Positions 11,016 through 23,420 of a stretch of DNA of 64,000 nt are shown here, piece by piece. A model generated the notes under the pieces. It searched no databases, was not told the origin of the DNA, and worked only from the letters and a program-made list of their open reading frames with translations. The DNA lies in the NCBI GenBank assembly GCA_030765065.1, contig CM060990.1, positions 663,350,618-663,414,617 of the forward strand, in the 5' to 3' direction. Both the position numbers and the translations under genes were made by a program. Position 1 is the first letter of the stretch; each line of letters starts with the position of its first letter. The DNA is from Deroplatys truncata (taxonomy: Eukaryota; Arthropoda; Insecta; Mantodea; Mantidae).

Positions 11016-12443
11016 TGAAAAGGATATAATTTACTATCACTAAATCTCATTCTTCAGGTTCACACTTGGTTTGCTCTGATCAGCTAAATTATGTTTCAAG
11101 GTAAGATAAACCATTCCATATTCACCCTAATTGTTAGCAGCATTTTTTTCCAAGTTTGAATTAAGATTTTTCTGTACATTCCTAAGGCTATGGAAACTGA
11201 AAACAGTTCCACTGTAAAATCCTCTAAGGTTAAAATTTGATGTGTAGAAAATGCAATAATATAGCATATCATAAGAATACAGAAAACCTCTTACTCCAAA
11301 ATCTCATTTTTTTATGATGAAGTGACTTATGCTGGGTGAGTTAGCTGCCCCTAATTATGTTTATCCATAGAAGCAACTGAAATATTATAGCTTTATGTCA
11401 AAAAACGCATTCCGTTTGTCAAAAAGGAAAGAAAAAGCAAAATAAATACAAACAAAAAAACAAATTTTCTAATCACCTTTGTGTATTAATTTCTGTTCCT
11501 ACACAGCACACATGGCAGAAGTAACATGTATGCAAAGAAACTGGAAAGTTAATCAGACTTGAAAAATTCAATGCCACATCTGGGACTCAAACTACAGATC
11601 ATCTGCTTTCCAAGCGATGCTCTTAGCACTGAGCTACCATAGCAGGATGCCTGTGTACTCATTAAACCTTCTCATCTGATTCAAGTATCCCAGTAAACCC
11701 TTAAGGTGATCTCAAATATTAAAAATTAACATTGGTGTGGAAAACTGAAGATCAGTGGTTAATGACATGGCTAGTATGAAAGAACAATTATTAAACCTTA
11801 AGTGGTGGAAGGTTTAAGAAATTATAATTTTGCACAGATATAAAAATGAGATGACAGAGAAAAAAATTAATTGCCAAGTGCCTTATCAATGACTCTTTGG
11901 CTGTATGTACTAAGAGCCTTGGATGGTGAAATGGAGAATTTGGTGCTACTAAACTACTACTACGAGATCACTTTCAGTTATTTAGATACGATTCTGCCCA
12001 AGTAATGAATGTAGAAGTAAATCAATTATAACTATACAACAGTTATGTTTGGCGTGGAATACTTAATGATATGCCTTAAAAAGTAAAAGATAGCTTTTTA
12101 GAAGTAATGCATCTATGGGAGATTAAAATCCATACTATTCTGCACATCAATGAATCAATTGCCATAATTCCATGCAACCATTCAAAACTTGCAAGTCAGT
12201 GTTTTAACACCAAGCCCACCTAAGCAGAGTGAATCACCTAAAACTACTACCACAAATATCTCTGAAACAAAAATATGAATTGAAAAGTGACTTTCACAGA
12301 GATAAAGAAGGGAAGGGCTCATTAAAGTAGCTGATGTGGGCCATTAAAAAATGTAAGCGAATATGATTTTCAACATAAACTTATGTTTTTCTAAATGGAA
12401 ATGCCATATTATTTTTATGCAATTGATAACATGGACAATATAA
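11016..12443. other. Gene-empty stretch with one tRNA-like segment
   Basis: I see no coding region. At 11582-11655 the minus strand reads GGTAGCTCAGTGCTAAGAGC and then GTTTGAGTCCCAG, resembling RNA polymerase III A and B boxes of a tRNA-derived SINE head. A complete cloverleaf could not be drawn, so it is not called a tRNA. Confidence 0.4.
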
Positions 12444-12447
12444 TTAA

Positions 12448-12964
12448 CCCTCTACTGCCGGAATTATTTTGCTACATATGCCGCTCTTCCTCTAATCCCT
12501 AAACCAACTTTTATATCCCTTTCACCGGCACCACAAGTGAACCAATTTGAATAGCCGTGATCATTAAAGTGATATGAAATGGACTGGCCATCCATTCAAA
12601 TCCAAACGTTGCAAGTTCGAGTCCCAGTGACTGCAGTCAAATGTGCCTGTGGTAAAGGATGGAAGGGGCCCAAATAAAATAACCGGTGTGATGGCACACC
12701 TGGTTGCTGACACAGTTACATTTGACTGCAGTTTCATGTGTGGATTTTGCTTCTTCTTCTTATTATTATTAAAAAAAAAAAAGAAAATGCTACAGTTTTA
12801 TTGAAAAAATTAGTATTTTTAGAATATAAAACAGCTATAAATGGATTAATTTTATTGCTGAAGGTTAGTATAATATGAAATTAGAAAAAAAGCCCGTTAA
12901 AAAACCTAAAACCTAAAAAAAAAGACACTTTTGTAATGAGTATAATACACCAGGCTATATAGGG
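12448..12964. mobile_element. TTAA-bounded MITE candidate (piggyBac-like)
   Basis: TTAA occurs at 12444-12447 and 12965-12968. The ends read CCCTCTACTGCCGG and, inverted, CCCTATATAGCCTGG, a short imperfect TIR of the CCC type common in piggyBac-group elements. It has no transposase. An internal segment (12567-12730) contains GCAAGTTCGAGTCCCAG, a B-box-like sequence, and may be a nested SINE fragment. Confidence 0.45.
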
Positions 12965-12968
12965 TTAA

Positions 12969-13333
12969 GAATGGCATTTGTTGTACCTCCACAGGTCAAT
13001 TACATTCTGAGAAATTATGTGTGAAGCTGATGCTTTAGATACAATGAGAGAGATAAACCTTTATTTCTTTTTTTTTCTTTCTTTCTTGAATGGAAACCCT
13101 ATGTTATTTCCAGTGCAATTGTTAATGCAAAAGTAGCATTAAGAACAGCTTTTGTCACATTCTAATAAGCCAATCACCTTGGATTAACTGCAATGTGCAG
13201 TTCGCACTTGAGATTCAATGATGTCGAACTTCAGAATGTGCAACTGATGAGTTTCGTTGTATCTAAAGCATCAAATTCACGTTACAGTTTCTCAGGATGT
13301 GATTAACGCATTGCAATGCAACAAATGCCTTTG
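12969..13333. mobile_element. Inverted-repeat MITE with ~85-bp arms
   Basis: The left end (GGCATTTGTTG...GATGCTTTAGATACAA) returns inverted at 13250-13333. TTAA lies immediately outside both ends (12965-12968 and 13334-13337), with the left TTAA shared with the preceding MITE. The centre is non-coding. Confidence 0.6.
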
Positions 13334-13451
13334 TTAATGTTATTTTCCTTGTGATCAAACTGCATCAAAATTAATATGAGGCTTCCATTTAAAACAATTC
13401 AAATTTATGTTGAAAATCATACTTGTTTATATTTTTAATGACCCATATATT

Positions 13452-13570
13452 CTACTTTAATGAGACCCTCCCCTACCTTCATGCCTGTGAAAGTAATTTT
13501 TTAATTCCTATTTTTGTTTCAGATAGATTTGCGGTAGTCGTTTTAGGCAGTTCATCCTGTATACTAGATG
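13452..13570 (+). repeat. Dispersed repeat, copy 1
   Basis: CTACTTTAATGAG, CCTTCATGCC, and AATTCCTATTTTTGTTTCAG recur at 44251-44365 with similar spacing. The family is unknown. Confidence 0.55.
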
Positions 13571-13985
13571 AACATAGTTCTCAGCTGAAAACTTCCACTT
13601 TGAGAACTGATTGTATGGCATCTTATCTACTTTTCTTGAAGGCAGGGGGGTTGTAATACCATACAAAGCCAAAAAATGGAAACATGTTGTTATCAAGATT
13701 TTATTAAAATGTTTCATTAAAAAAGTTATTTAGCATGTTTCTGATAAGTTTTATTATTTATAAGTTTTGATATAAAGAACATTTAAGAAGTTAGAGCAAT
13801 TTTTAATTGCTGTAATCATCAGTTAGAAATAACAATTATTTGTGTACATAAATTTGACATATAATTTAAATGTTTTCATTTCATTTTGTAGTTACCATAG
13901 GTAACAGAAGGTTCCAGTTATCTAACAGGCATGTGCAAGAGGCTTAAACTTGCATACTATTAAAAGCTTTATTCAAACTCCAAAA

Positions 13986-14085
13986 ACCAGAGAGTTGAGG
14001 GTTGTTACACTACATCACTATGATAATCTTACTTGAACGCGTTTCGGGAGACGGCTTGTCCCCATCGTCAGCATTCTCTCTCAAC
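13986..14085 (-). mobile_element. Penelope-derivative terminal fragment
   Basis: It shares AGAGAGTTGAGGGTTGTTAC and the CGCGTTTCGGGAGACGGCTTGT block with the elements at 5719, 55269 and 60798. Only one end is present. It contains a well-preserved hammerhead core on the minus strand. Confidence 0.65.
14032..14080 (-). ncRNA. Hammerhead ribozyme-like core
   Basis: The minus strand has CTGACGA (14071-14065), a GGGGA...TCTCCC stem II, then GAAA (14045-14042) and CGCGTTC. This satisfies the CUGANGA / stem II / GAAA core, with GAAAC-GC-GUU giving the minimal stem III and an NUH site as in Penelope and Neptune elements. Stem I pairing is weak, so cleavage activity is uncertain. Confidence 0.5.
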
Positions 14086-14372
14086 TGATATTTGCCGGTC
14101 ATCGTTATTACTGGTTTTCCAAAGAAAGAGTGATGTTTAAGGAAGATCAGGAATTCGGTAATGAAAGAAAATACTATCATTGTTAATCCTCTTATCTCAC
14201 CACTGCATATTTATATTGCAGGATATAGAAACTGAAAAAATAAATATAGAATACTATCAATTAACTATAACTTCAGTCATTGTCCAAAACAGATTGATAT
14301 TTCTGTTCTGCTTCATAAATGGTTATGGACCATCATAGCTATTAGAAATATCACACTGTTTTACTTATGTTC

Positions 14373-14840
14373 CAGTTAACTGAGCAGGATGGCTCAGGTA
14401 GCTTGCATTTGGAAGTCTCAGGTTCAATTCCTGTTGGACCGGCCTCCCTGACCTTTGGTTTTTTGTGGTTTTCCCAAGTCAGTAGGTGGATGCTGGGTGG
14501 ATTACATACTATCAGAAATTTTCCTGTCTTTCATTTCCTCTCACAGGATAGCAGGGCCAGGCAAGGTGAACGGTGGTGTGCAGCATATGTGATGGATATG
14601 ATTCCCTGGCATGTAACCTTCTGCTTGAACCTCTCTGTGAGGACTGGGGGGAAAGGGGGTGGCATCAAAGAGGTGGCTGGGGATGTTCAATCTGGAAAGA
14701 CTAGGGATGCTGCTGTGCTTGCCACCAGCAGATCTGGCTGCCCTTTGTACTGTCTCCCCTCATCCCTTCCTCCTGGAGGTGTAATAGGCCTACCCTTGGT
14801 CACAGTGCTGAAATCCTACTTCCTTTCTGATTCCTATCAT
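14373..14840 (+). mobile_element. tRNA-derived SINE
   Basis: The head contains TGGCTCAGGTAGC (A box) and GGTTCAATTCC (B box), followed by a body with GGTTTTCCCAAGTCAGTAGG, GGTGGATGCTGG and a CTCATCCCTTCCTCC segment. The same body order recurs at 16620-17095. The long frame through it is SINE read-through, not a gene. Confidence 0.7.
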
Positions 14841-15180
14841 CATCATCCCTATGTTCTAGTTAAGCATGCACCAATTGTTATAGCATACTTTATTTTTTGA
14901 AGGCTCCAAGTTCTTGCTAATTTGTGCAAATGTTGCTGTATTTTAATGTTTTCATTAATGCTCGAGACAGCATTGTATCAATAAATACCACAGGATAAAT
15001 CAAACTTAAATGGACCCACACCAGTCACACCTAATTCATACATATATGCCCTAGAAAATATGCCGCTTCCTGAAAATTTGAACCTACTTGATGATAAACT
15101 AAAGGTACTATTAATTTAGAGGCAAAGTAACCCAAAAGTCTACTTTGAATTAAGCATATAAAAATGTATACATTGCTTAC

Positions 15181-15417
15181 CTGGCTCAGATACAACATAG
15201 CTGACATAAGCACCATCCTTGTGATTTTTGTAGTCAATTTTCACCTTACTTGGTCCATTAACAGAAACGAAAAGTAAACCTGCGCCAGCTTCCCTGGTCC
15301 AGACACTAAACTTGCATGGCTGGCCTTGCTCACCACGCTCCAAACCTGAACCACCAGCATGCACAAGATGTGCACCTGCACCCTTCAATGGTACCACATC
15401 AAGCTGGAATGATGAGC
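15181..15417 (-). CDS. cher: Filamin exon: end of one Ig repeat and most of the next
   Basis: This is a 237-bp internal exon of an actin-crosslinking filamin, the cytoskeletal scaffold linking F-actin to membrane receptors. The acceptor is ...TTCTATAG|GC at 15418 and the donor is CCAG|GTAAGC at 15180; both ends are phase 1. The 79 encoded residues start with [10 protein letters not shown], the end of one Ig-filamin repeat. They continue through [31 protein letters not shown] and [14 protein letters not shown] of the next. The order matches the repeat 20-21 junction of human filamin A as I recall it. Changes such as FQLDVVPL for the usual FQFTVGPL suggest divergence or a paralogue. It follows the array exons directly in transcription order. 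The next exon to the left was not found in this window. Confidence 0.85.
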
Positions 15418-15429
15418 CTATAGAAACAA

Positions 15430-16612
15430 ATATCAAGTTTGCAAAGTCATTTGAATGCTTGAAATTTATTTAACAGTGAATATTTGTAGCTTAAGTATAA
15501 AAATTACATTCATACATTTATGGTTTACTGAAATTAATTTTAAACAAAATAAAATGATAAAGCCATTCTCAATCTCCATTCGCAGCTATGCTGTAAATAT
15601 ACAATACTTTAAAAGAGTTAAGTATGGTATAGGTGCAAACTGAAACTCCTTGGTGTAACAGGCCAAGATGTACCACACAGTCACTGCACCCTCAGCCCCC
15701 ATCCATCAAGGACATCATGTGCAATGTGGTAATGGAGTTGGCATGTGCTCAGTATGCCTTTTCCCCGGTCGCTAAGCATGGTTTGCAAGACCAGAAGCCA
15801 CTGTTTTTCCATCAAGTAGTTTCTTAATTGTTGGCAGTTATCTCATTTGTACCAGACCTCCCAGTGGCATAAATGGAAATAAAATCTAGGTCCACTTGCA
15901 CCACAGGTAGCAATGCTACTGCAATGCAATGGAGACAGCATATGTGAAACCTACACACAGTTAAGCCTATGAACTGCAACATAAATATCTTCTATAATTC
16001 ACATTCTTTCACATCCAGACATGAACAGAGATGAGCACTTGGATTTTTATAAGGACATAATTTTCATTAAGGACCAGCAAGCCTTTGATCTGCAGTATGA
16101 TGCAATGTTATCAGAGAAAAGGAATGTATTCAACATCATCACATCACTAAGCAATGTTTCTCTGGCTGACTTCAACAGCAATGAATTGACATTTGTATAT
16201 AGGCTCCATGCGATTATGATTCAGCGTTGCTAATAAGCACACCTTCCATAGAACTACAGTAGCATATACTGTAACTCACAATGGTGCATTCTTCACAGCT
16301 TGAGATGAGACAAGGACTGCCTTCGTTGATGCACCAGTCATTAAAAAGATAATGTATTTATAATAACTGATTGCTTTTACTGAGTACACAATCTTTAGAA
16401 ATCTCATACATACAGGACAATCCTTTATGGTCAGAATGTAGTCATAACCACAAGTGTATAAAGGCGAGGTAAACTTAGTTACGAACTGATCATTTGTGGT
16501 TGGATTTATCTAATGCTTTGCACAATTATTGTCAGATGTCACAGCATGCAAGGACGCCGCTCATATATAGTTAAAACAAGTTTAAGGGTATTCCCAGCCA
16601 CAGTTTACAAGA
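15430..16612. other. Filamin intron sequence without other genes
   Basis: Only short frames are present (for example 16021-16233) with no family resemblance. Nothing else was recognised. Confidence 0.4.
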
Positions 16613-16619
16613 TTGTACA

Positions 16620-17095
16620 CGTGCATGTGCCAAGCAAGATGGCACGTGAGGCTTGTATTTGGGAGATCCCTGGAGCGATTCCCATCAGGTCGGCCACTCT
16701 GACCATATTTTTTTTCATGATTTCCCTGGACAATAGGTGAATGCTGGGGTGTTTCCTCTTCTACAGCAATTTCCTGTCCCCATCATTAGCTTTCATGTGT
16801 TTCAGGGTTGACATATCAGGGATGTGTTCTGTTGCAGAAAGACGGTGGATTGTGCACTTTGGAATAGCTTCTCCCTGGTGTTTGGTGGATCTGCTGGGGC
16901 CCCCTTTTTGGAAGTGTGTTTTAGGCCAATGGGAGTACAGGGTTTAGGCATGGCTGGCCGGTGCTAGGATGGGCTCCATCTGGAATTGTTGGGGACTCCA
17001 TCCTTACTAGCGCACATTGTCATTCGGCTCTCCCCCTCATCCCTCCCTCCCAAAGGTCAATGTGGCCTACTTGCAGTGTTTGATCCAGTTTCTGG
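16620..17095 (+). mobile_element. tRNA-derived SINE, second copy
   Basis: The body matches the 14373 copy: GGCACGTGAGGCTTG with GAGCGATTCCC (degenerate B box), AGGTGAATGCTGGGG, CATCTGGAATTGTTGGGGA and CCCCTCATCCCTCCCTCC. It has the same orientation but is substantially diverged. Confidence 0.65.
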
Positions 17096-18692
17096 AGGAC
17101 CCTCTGTTTGAGTGCTCCTACTCCTACATCTGCACATGTGAGCAGTTCTGCTTTTTTAGAGTTTTTGCATGATATGCCAAGATGACATTGAAGTGAACAC
17201 TGACAGATTGTGAAATAACGTCAATTTTAAATGAATTCATGACGATTCTTCTTACACTGAGTTATATGGCTCAGAAGAAGAAGTAAGTGATGTAGAAGCT
17301 ACTCCGCAGCACGCTGGGTGCAACAATGGCTCAAGTACTCAAATGGTGACAGTGATGAGTGCCTAATTCACAGATGTTACATGCTGTTACCAATACCATT
17401 ACTTTAATTGACAAGCCCATTTCCTCCAGATAAGCATTTCAAACCTTATTACTCAAAAAAGAATCTACTTAAGAGTGTACCTGTGAGTGTATAATAAATA
17501 TTTGTATGTATGTAGCTTTCAGCACATAGACCGTTTTTGCAACCGGCATCTTACTGAATTTTGTTTTCAAAATCAAAATAAAGTCATGTGTGATCACTTA
17601 CATTTATACAATATTAGTTACAGTATGCATGAATAAGGTAAATAGCATAATATTTTCAATTTTAAAGCAAATTTTAAACTTTGCTAGATCTGGCCAAAAC
17701 TAATTCTGCACGGGAAAGACGTAAATCATTTTCTGAACATATGGTAAGATTTTTTTTTCCTCTCAGAAAGCATAAGTATAACCTTAAGCTTATGCTTTCC
17801 GAGGATCTGTTGCTTATGTATTCCCTAGATATATCCGTATTAAAATGTGTCAATGAATAACAAATTGCGCAGCATCTCAATGCATTTGAGCAAGACTAAA
17901 AACTTTAGGAGAGAGGGTAGGAGAGGGCTAAATGGCTCTAAGCAGAAAGATGCATTGAGGTTTCCTATTGTGGTTTTATAATATGTTGCAATTCAAACAT
18001 TTTAGAATCTAGCTATTTTTCTTCATCTTCTTCACTTATTATATGTAGAAAGTGCTTATAGTTTAGATAATATTATCCACATGATAATGCTTCAGCTTTA
18101 TAGAAACTCTTTCACTTCATAAAACTTCAAACCCTGTAAAGTGTCATTATAAACATTGTAAATTAACTGCACTGAAATATATCAAGGAAATGTTCATAAG
18201 AAAATTGTTTGCTCAACCTTTAAACAGGAGTACTAGGAGTCCAGGCAGTAGGGAATAGCTGACCAGTTTGTAAGTGAACAAATCAGTGCGTTTGTCATGT
18301 GTGTTTGATACACAAGTTAAAATTCATATTACCTGCAGCATTACAAACTACACAAAAGATACTGCTGAACCTTTGGGTGCCAAGATCTGATGCAAGCGGA
18401 TGCAATTTGTGTGCGTAAATTGCCACGAGCCAATCCAATCTGCGGAGGTTGGATTATACATTCAAATAATTTATAATTCTTGCAACAGATACTGTAAGTG
18501 CATACCTCTAGCTAATCTACAATATTTGAACTGCGTGTTCGTAGTATTTTTCCTGTTTATTGAATTTTTCTTTGTGAGTGTGTCATGTGTCAGCCATTGT
18601 AGCATTCTGTAAACAAAATAGCACGAGATGTTGTTAGTTTTGTGCTGGACTTGTCTTGTTATGTGTTTACCGTGATTATTGTATATTACAAA

Positions 18693-18798
18693 ATGGCATA
18701 CTGGAACAAGAAGTCATTGACAGAGGAGGAAATTGAGGCAGCATTGCAGGAAACTGATAGATATAATAGCATTTCACTTAGTGATGATGACAATAATG
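18693..18798 (+). pseudogene. piggyBac-type N-terminal exon remnant, unit A
   Basis: An ATG opens MAYWNKKSLTEEEIEAAL and an acidic SLSDDDNN tail, then a GT donor (GTAAAAAT). The Lys-rich start, TEEEI and acidic serine run resemble the N terminus of piggyBac-like transposases. Downstream the sequence ends in CCCTGGCAGCAAAAGGG followed by TTAA (18988-18991), a piggyBac-type terminus. No catalytic domain is present, so it is read as the two ends of a gutted element carried in each array unit. Identical peptides occur at about 21394, 24947, 28031 and 31586. Confidence 0.4.
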
Positions 18799-19362
18799 GT
18801 AAAAATTTAAAATTAATAATTTATATTTTTTTTAATAAACGAGCACTCAAATAACATTCTCAAAAGTGTGTGAAAATGTGAAACAATATATCAGTCATTG
18901 CAAAAAATGTCAACTCAGCAGCTTCAAAATTGAGGTGAGTGGAAACCTTTATGTAAAACCTTATGTTTCACCCTGGCAGCAAAAGGGTTAAACATCATCA
19001 CTCCTTCAATGTTTCAGTCAATGATTACGCTTTACATACCAATTAATATATTAATTTTGGAGAAAAATACTATTTGACAAAGCATACAGCAGGAAGTGAT
19101 GATCTGATGTATTTCAAGTCAAGTAATGTGATTTTAACATAAGAAGTGAGCTAAAGATAGGTGATCTTTTCGAAAGTAATGCCCAAGATCACAAGGTGTG
19201 GAACAGATACAATGCAGTGATTAGCTAATAAGTTTACCTTATTTCATGATCAACTTGTAGTTATTCTATTTCAATACAAATTTATCTTTTAGCTACAGAA
19301 TAAAACTACAAATGCATGTTCTAGTTCAGAGTTTGGTAATTTTAATGACAATTTTTGCTTAC

Positions 19363-19527
19363 CAGGGATGAGCATTTCCTTGTACTTGACTGATACAGTG
19401 TGAATTCCAAACTCCTTTGGAACAAAGTGCACTGCATACAGTCCATCTTCAACCTCAATGATCTCAGCATTCTCGGTAACACCACCAGGTGAGGTTACAG
19501 TGGCTGCGAGGTCAAAAGATGTAATGC
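19363..19527 (-). CDS. cher: Filamin tandem exon, copy A
   Basis: This 165-bp exon has acceptor TTTCAG|GC at 19528 and donor CCTG|GTAAGC at 19362, both phase 1. Its 55 codons encode the second half of an Ig-filamin repeat: FDLAATVTSPGGVTENAEII, then EDGLYAVHFVPKEFGIHTVSVKY and IPG. IPG joins in frame to SSFQ of the exon at 15417. Because the length is a multiple of three and the phases are equal, this exon can be included, skipped, or spliced next to another copy without shifting the frame. This copy has L where all others have P (EDGLY versus EDGPY). It is the copy nearest the downstream exon. Confidence 0.88.
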
Positions 19528-21393
19528 CTGAAATCATAAGAGTTTATAAGAATTCTGTAGACATAACTCCACCCCTTGCTTTCTGCCTCTTAAAGGATTA
19601 AAAAGGAGGTAAACCTTTGCCAATATGAGGATATAGGGCCACCATACTGTGCCTGCGAAAGAAACAATGTTTAAAATTCCTGGATGCTTCATTTATTTTA
19701 AATTGTCATATATTATCCTTAATAATATATTAGCATTTCACTGTTCTTTTTCTATTAATTGCTTCACGTTTACTGAGTGATAGTCACCACATATTTGATA
19801 GTTTCAAATATTTATATAAAAATCAGTTTATTGTTTTATGAACATATACATAACTCGCAGATTCACTGTATACTAGTCAAAAGCTAGAATTTTTTTAAAA
19901 TCAAAACTGGATCTTTACCACCAAATATTCTCCAACAGTTAATATATTAATGAATTTCTTTGTTGCTTTGCTCGTGATTAAAGCAAACAAAGTGATGCAG
20001 TAAAAAGAGAGACAAATCATTCTATACTACACACATTTTTACTTTTACTTATTTATTTTTTTCTCAAATTGGTATTGTAATGCAGTGGCTATGGTCCATG
20101 GTTATCAGCACCGGGCAGTTGGAGAGATAAACATGGATAAGATGTGAGAGAGCTCTCGACCCATAAACATCACAAGCTCTATCAACAGAATCTTCTGAAA
20201 GTTTACCCTCCCTCCCCATGTCCAGAACAGTCTAGAAGGTTCTGTGTGTGTGTGTGTGATTTTGTTTTCAAAATCAGCATAAAGTCATGTGTGATCACTT
20301 ACATTTATACAATATTAGTTACAGTATGCATGAATAAGGTAAATAGCATAATATTTTCAATTTTAAAGCAAATTTTAAACTTTGCTAGATCTGGCCAAAA
20401 CTAATTCTGCACGGGAAAGACGTAAATCATTTTCTGAACATATGGTAAGATTTTTTTTTCCTCTCAGAAAGCATAAGTATAACCTTAAGCTTATGCTTTC
20501 CGAGGATCTGTTGCTTATGTATTCCCTAGATATATCCGTATTAAAATGTGTCAATGAATAACAAATTGCGCAGCATCTCAATGCATTTGAGCAAGACTAA
20601 AAACTTTAGGAGAGAGGGTAGGAGAGGGCTAAATGGCTCTAAGCAGAAAAATGCATTGAGGTTTCCTATTGTGGTTTTATAATATGTTGCAATTCAAACA
20701 TTTTAGAATCTAGCTATTTTTCTTCATCTTCTTCACTTATTATATGTAGAAAGTGCTTATAGTTTAGATAATATTATCCACATGATAATGCTTCAGCTTT
20801 ATAGAAACTCTTTCACTTCATAAAACTTCAAACCCTGTAAAGTGTCATTATAAACATTGTAAATTAACTGCACTGAAATATATCAAGGAAATGTTCATAA
20901 GAAAATTGTTTGCTCAACCTTTAAACAGGAGTACTAGGAGTCCAGGCAGTAGGGAATAGCTGACCAGTTTGTAAGTGAACAAATCAGTGCGTTTGTCATG
21001 TGTGTTTGATACACAAGTTAAAATTCATATTACCTGCAGCATTACAAACTACACAAAAGATACTGCTGAACCTTTGGGTGCCAAGATCTGATGCAAGCGG
21101 ATGCAATTTGTGTGCGTAAATTGCCACGAGCCAATCCAATCTGCGGAGGTTGGATTATACATTCAAATAATTTATAATTCTTGCAACAGATACTGTAAGT
21201 GCATACCTCTAGCTAATCTACAATATTTGAACTGCGTGTTCGTAGTATTTTTCCTGTTTATTGAATTTTTCTTTGTGAGTGTGTCATGTGTCAGCCATTG
21301 TAGCATTCTGTAAACAAAATAGCACGAGATGTTGTTAGTTTTGTGCTGGACTTGTCTTGTTATGTGTTTACCGTGATTATTGTATATTACAAA

Positions 21394-21499
21394 ATGGCAT
21401 ACTGGAACAAGAAGTCATTGACAGAGGAGGAAATTGAGGCAGCATTGCAGGAAACTGATAGATATAATAGCATTTCACTTAGTGATGATGACAATAATG
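21394..21499 (+). pseudogene. piggyBac-type N-terminal exon remnant, unit B
   Basis: Same sequence as the unit A remnant, with the same donor and the same TTAA-bounded right end near 21689. No independent function is inferred. Confidence 0.4.
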
Positions 21500-22063
21500 G
21501 TAAAAATTTAAAATTAATAATTTATATTTTTTTTAATAAACGAGCACTCAAATAACATTCTCAAAAGTGTGTGAAAATGTGAAACAATATATCAGTCATT
21601 GCAAAAAATGTCAACTCAGCAGCTTCAAAATTGAGGTGAGTGGAAACCTTTATGTAAAACCTTATGTTTCACCCTGGCAGCAAAAGGGTTAAACATCATC
21701 ACTCCTTCAATGTTTCAGTCAATGATTACGCTTTACATACCAATTAATATATTAATTTTGCAGAAAAATACTATTTGACAAAGCATACAGCAGGAAGTGA
21801 TGATCTGATGTATTTCAAGTCAAGTAATGTGATTTTAACGTAAGAAGTGAGCTAAAGATAGGTGATCTTTTCGAAAGTAATGCCCAAGATCACAAGGTGT
21901 GGAACAGATACAATGCAGTGATTAGCTAATAAGTTTACCTTATTTCATGATCAACTTGTAGTTATTCTATTTCAATACAAATTTATCTTTTAGCTACAGA
22001 ATAAAACTACAAATGCATGTTCTAGTTCAGAGTTTGCTAATTTTAATGACAATTTTCGCTTAC

Positions 22064-22228
22064 CGGGGATGAGCATTTCCTTGTACTTGACTGATACAGT
22101 GTGAATTCCCAACTCCTTTGGAAGAAAGTGCACTGCATACGGTCCATCTTCAACCTCAATGATCTCAGCATTCTCGGTAACACCACCAGGTGAGGTTACA
22201 GTGGCTGCGAGGTCAAAAGATGTAATGC
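22064..22228 (-). CDS. cher: Filamin tandem exon, copy B
   Basis: Same exon borders and phase as copy A, with donor CCCG|GTAAGC. Compared with copies C and E it has V to L in HFLPK and F to L in KELGIH, plus one silent change in the IPG proline codon. Splice sites and reading frame are intact. It shares the KELGIH form with copy D. Confidence 0.88.
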
Positions 22229-22348
22229 CTGAAATCATAAGAGTTTATAAGAATTCTGTAGACATAACTCCACCCCTTGCTTTCTGCCTCTTAAAGGATT
22301 AAAAAGGAGGTAAACCTTTGCCAATATGAGGATATAGGGCCACCATAC

Positions 22349-22830
22349 TGTGGCATGTGCACAGATTATAGTAATAGTAATACGTCCTCTGGTTACCCGA
22401 GTCGAAGGTTGGCAGTTTATCTGAGGAGGGGCGATTGAGGGGAAACAGTCTCATTGGTGGGGATATGGCGTTAGTGACGCCAAGTTAGCGTCGGTTTTCT
22501 GAGCATTCTGTGACTAGTGTTCGCGAGAGTTAGACGGATAACTGTCTACGACATGGCGTCCTCGCCCGGCAGACACATGGGGTAAGAGAACATTTTATAA
22601 TAAATCCAGCTATCCATTTCTTTACCGTTTTAATTATGGTAGAATAGAATCCTTGCCTCTCCCTTCAGCCAGGAATTATGTTAGTGTAAGAATATTTTTG
22701 AGATAACTTTAGCTACGTCCCTTTGTCGATACCTCGAGTTTAAAGTTCTTTGTTTGTTCTACGATCCCTCTCGTAAGCGAGTTGCCCTCCTCTGAAGTTA
22801 AATAATAATTAAATATTGAGGTACACGACA
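22349..22830. mobile_element. Solo LTR in unit B
   Basis: A 482-bp insert starts TGTGGC and ends ACGACA, flanked by the 4-bp duplication ATAC (22345-22348 and 22831-22834). Units A, C and E have the uninterrupted site. TG...CA ends, a 4-bp target duplication and an internal AATAAA fit a solo LTR of a gypsy-like retroelement. It is unrelated to the 36957 LTR. Confidence 0.85.
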
Positions 22831-23420
22831 ATACTGTGCCTGCGAAAGAAACAATGTTTAAAATTCCTGGATGCTTCATTTATTTTAAATTGTCATATAT
22901 TATCCTTAAATATATATTAGCATTTCACTGTTCTTTTTCTATTAATTGCTTCATGTTTACTGAGTGATAGTCACCACATATTTGATAGTTTCAAATATTT
23001 ATATAAAAATCAGTATATTGTTTTGTGAACATATACATAACTCGCAGATTCACTGTATACTAGTCAAAAGCTAGAATTTTGTTAAAATCAAAACTGGATC
23101 TATACCACCAAATATTCTCCAACAGTTAATATATTAATGAATTTCTTTGTTGCTTTGCTCGTGATTAAAGCAAACAAAGTGATGCAGTAAAAAGAGAGAC
23201 AAATCATTCTATACTACACACATTTTTACTTTTACTTATTTATTTTTTTCTCAAATTGGTATTGTAATGCAGTGGCTATGGTCCATGGTTATCAGCACCG
23301 GGCAGTTGGAGAGATAAACATGGATAAGATGTGAGAGAGCTCTCGACCCATAAACATCACAAGCTCTATCAGCAGAATCTTCTGAAAGTTTACCCTCCCT
23401 CCCCATGTCCAGAACAGTCT

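Larger units (their letters stand above)
17557..20257. repeat. Array unit A (short form)
   Basis: It runs from the shared unit start to TCTAGAAGGTTCTGTG, then goes straight into the TG run of unit B, so the TATA-containing 3' segment present in B-E is deleted here. Left of 17557 homology with other units stops. Confidence 0.85.

Noticed and set aside
11582-11655. Possible tRNA gene (anticodon region GGA)
   Set aside because: A and B boxes are visible, but the anticodon and acceptor stems do not form; more likely a SINE head.
14367-14900. 177-codon open frame
   Set aside because: It lies over a tRNA-derived SINE whose second copy at 16620 does not keep the frame; no protein family is recognisable.
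17674-17880. 68-codon minus-strand frame repeated in the array
   Set aside because: It is broken in unit C by a single T deletion with no other change, so it is not maintained.
18400-18612. 70-codon frame (MQFVCVNCHEP...) repeated in all units
   Set aside because: It is identical only because the units are recent copies; it has no start context, domain or homologue I recognise.
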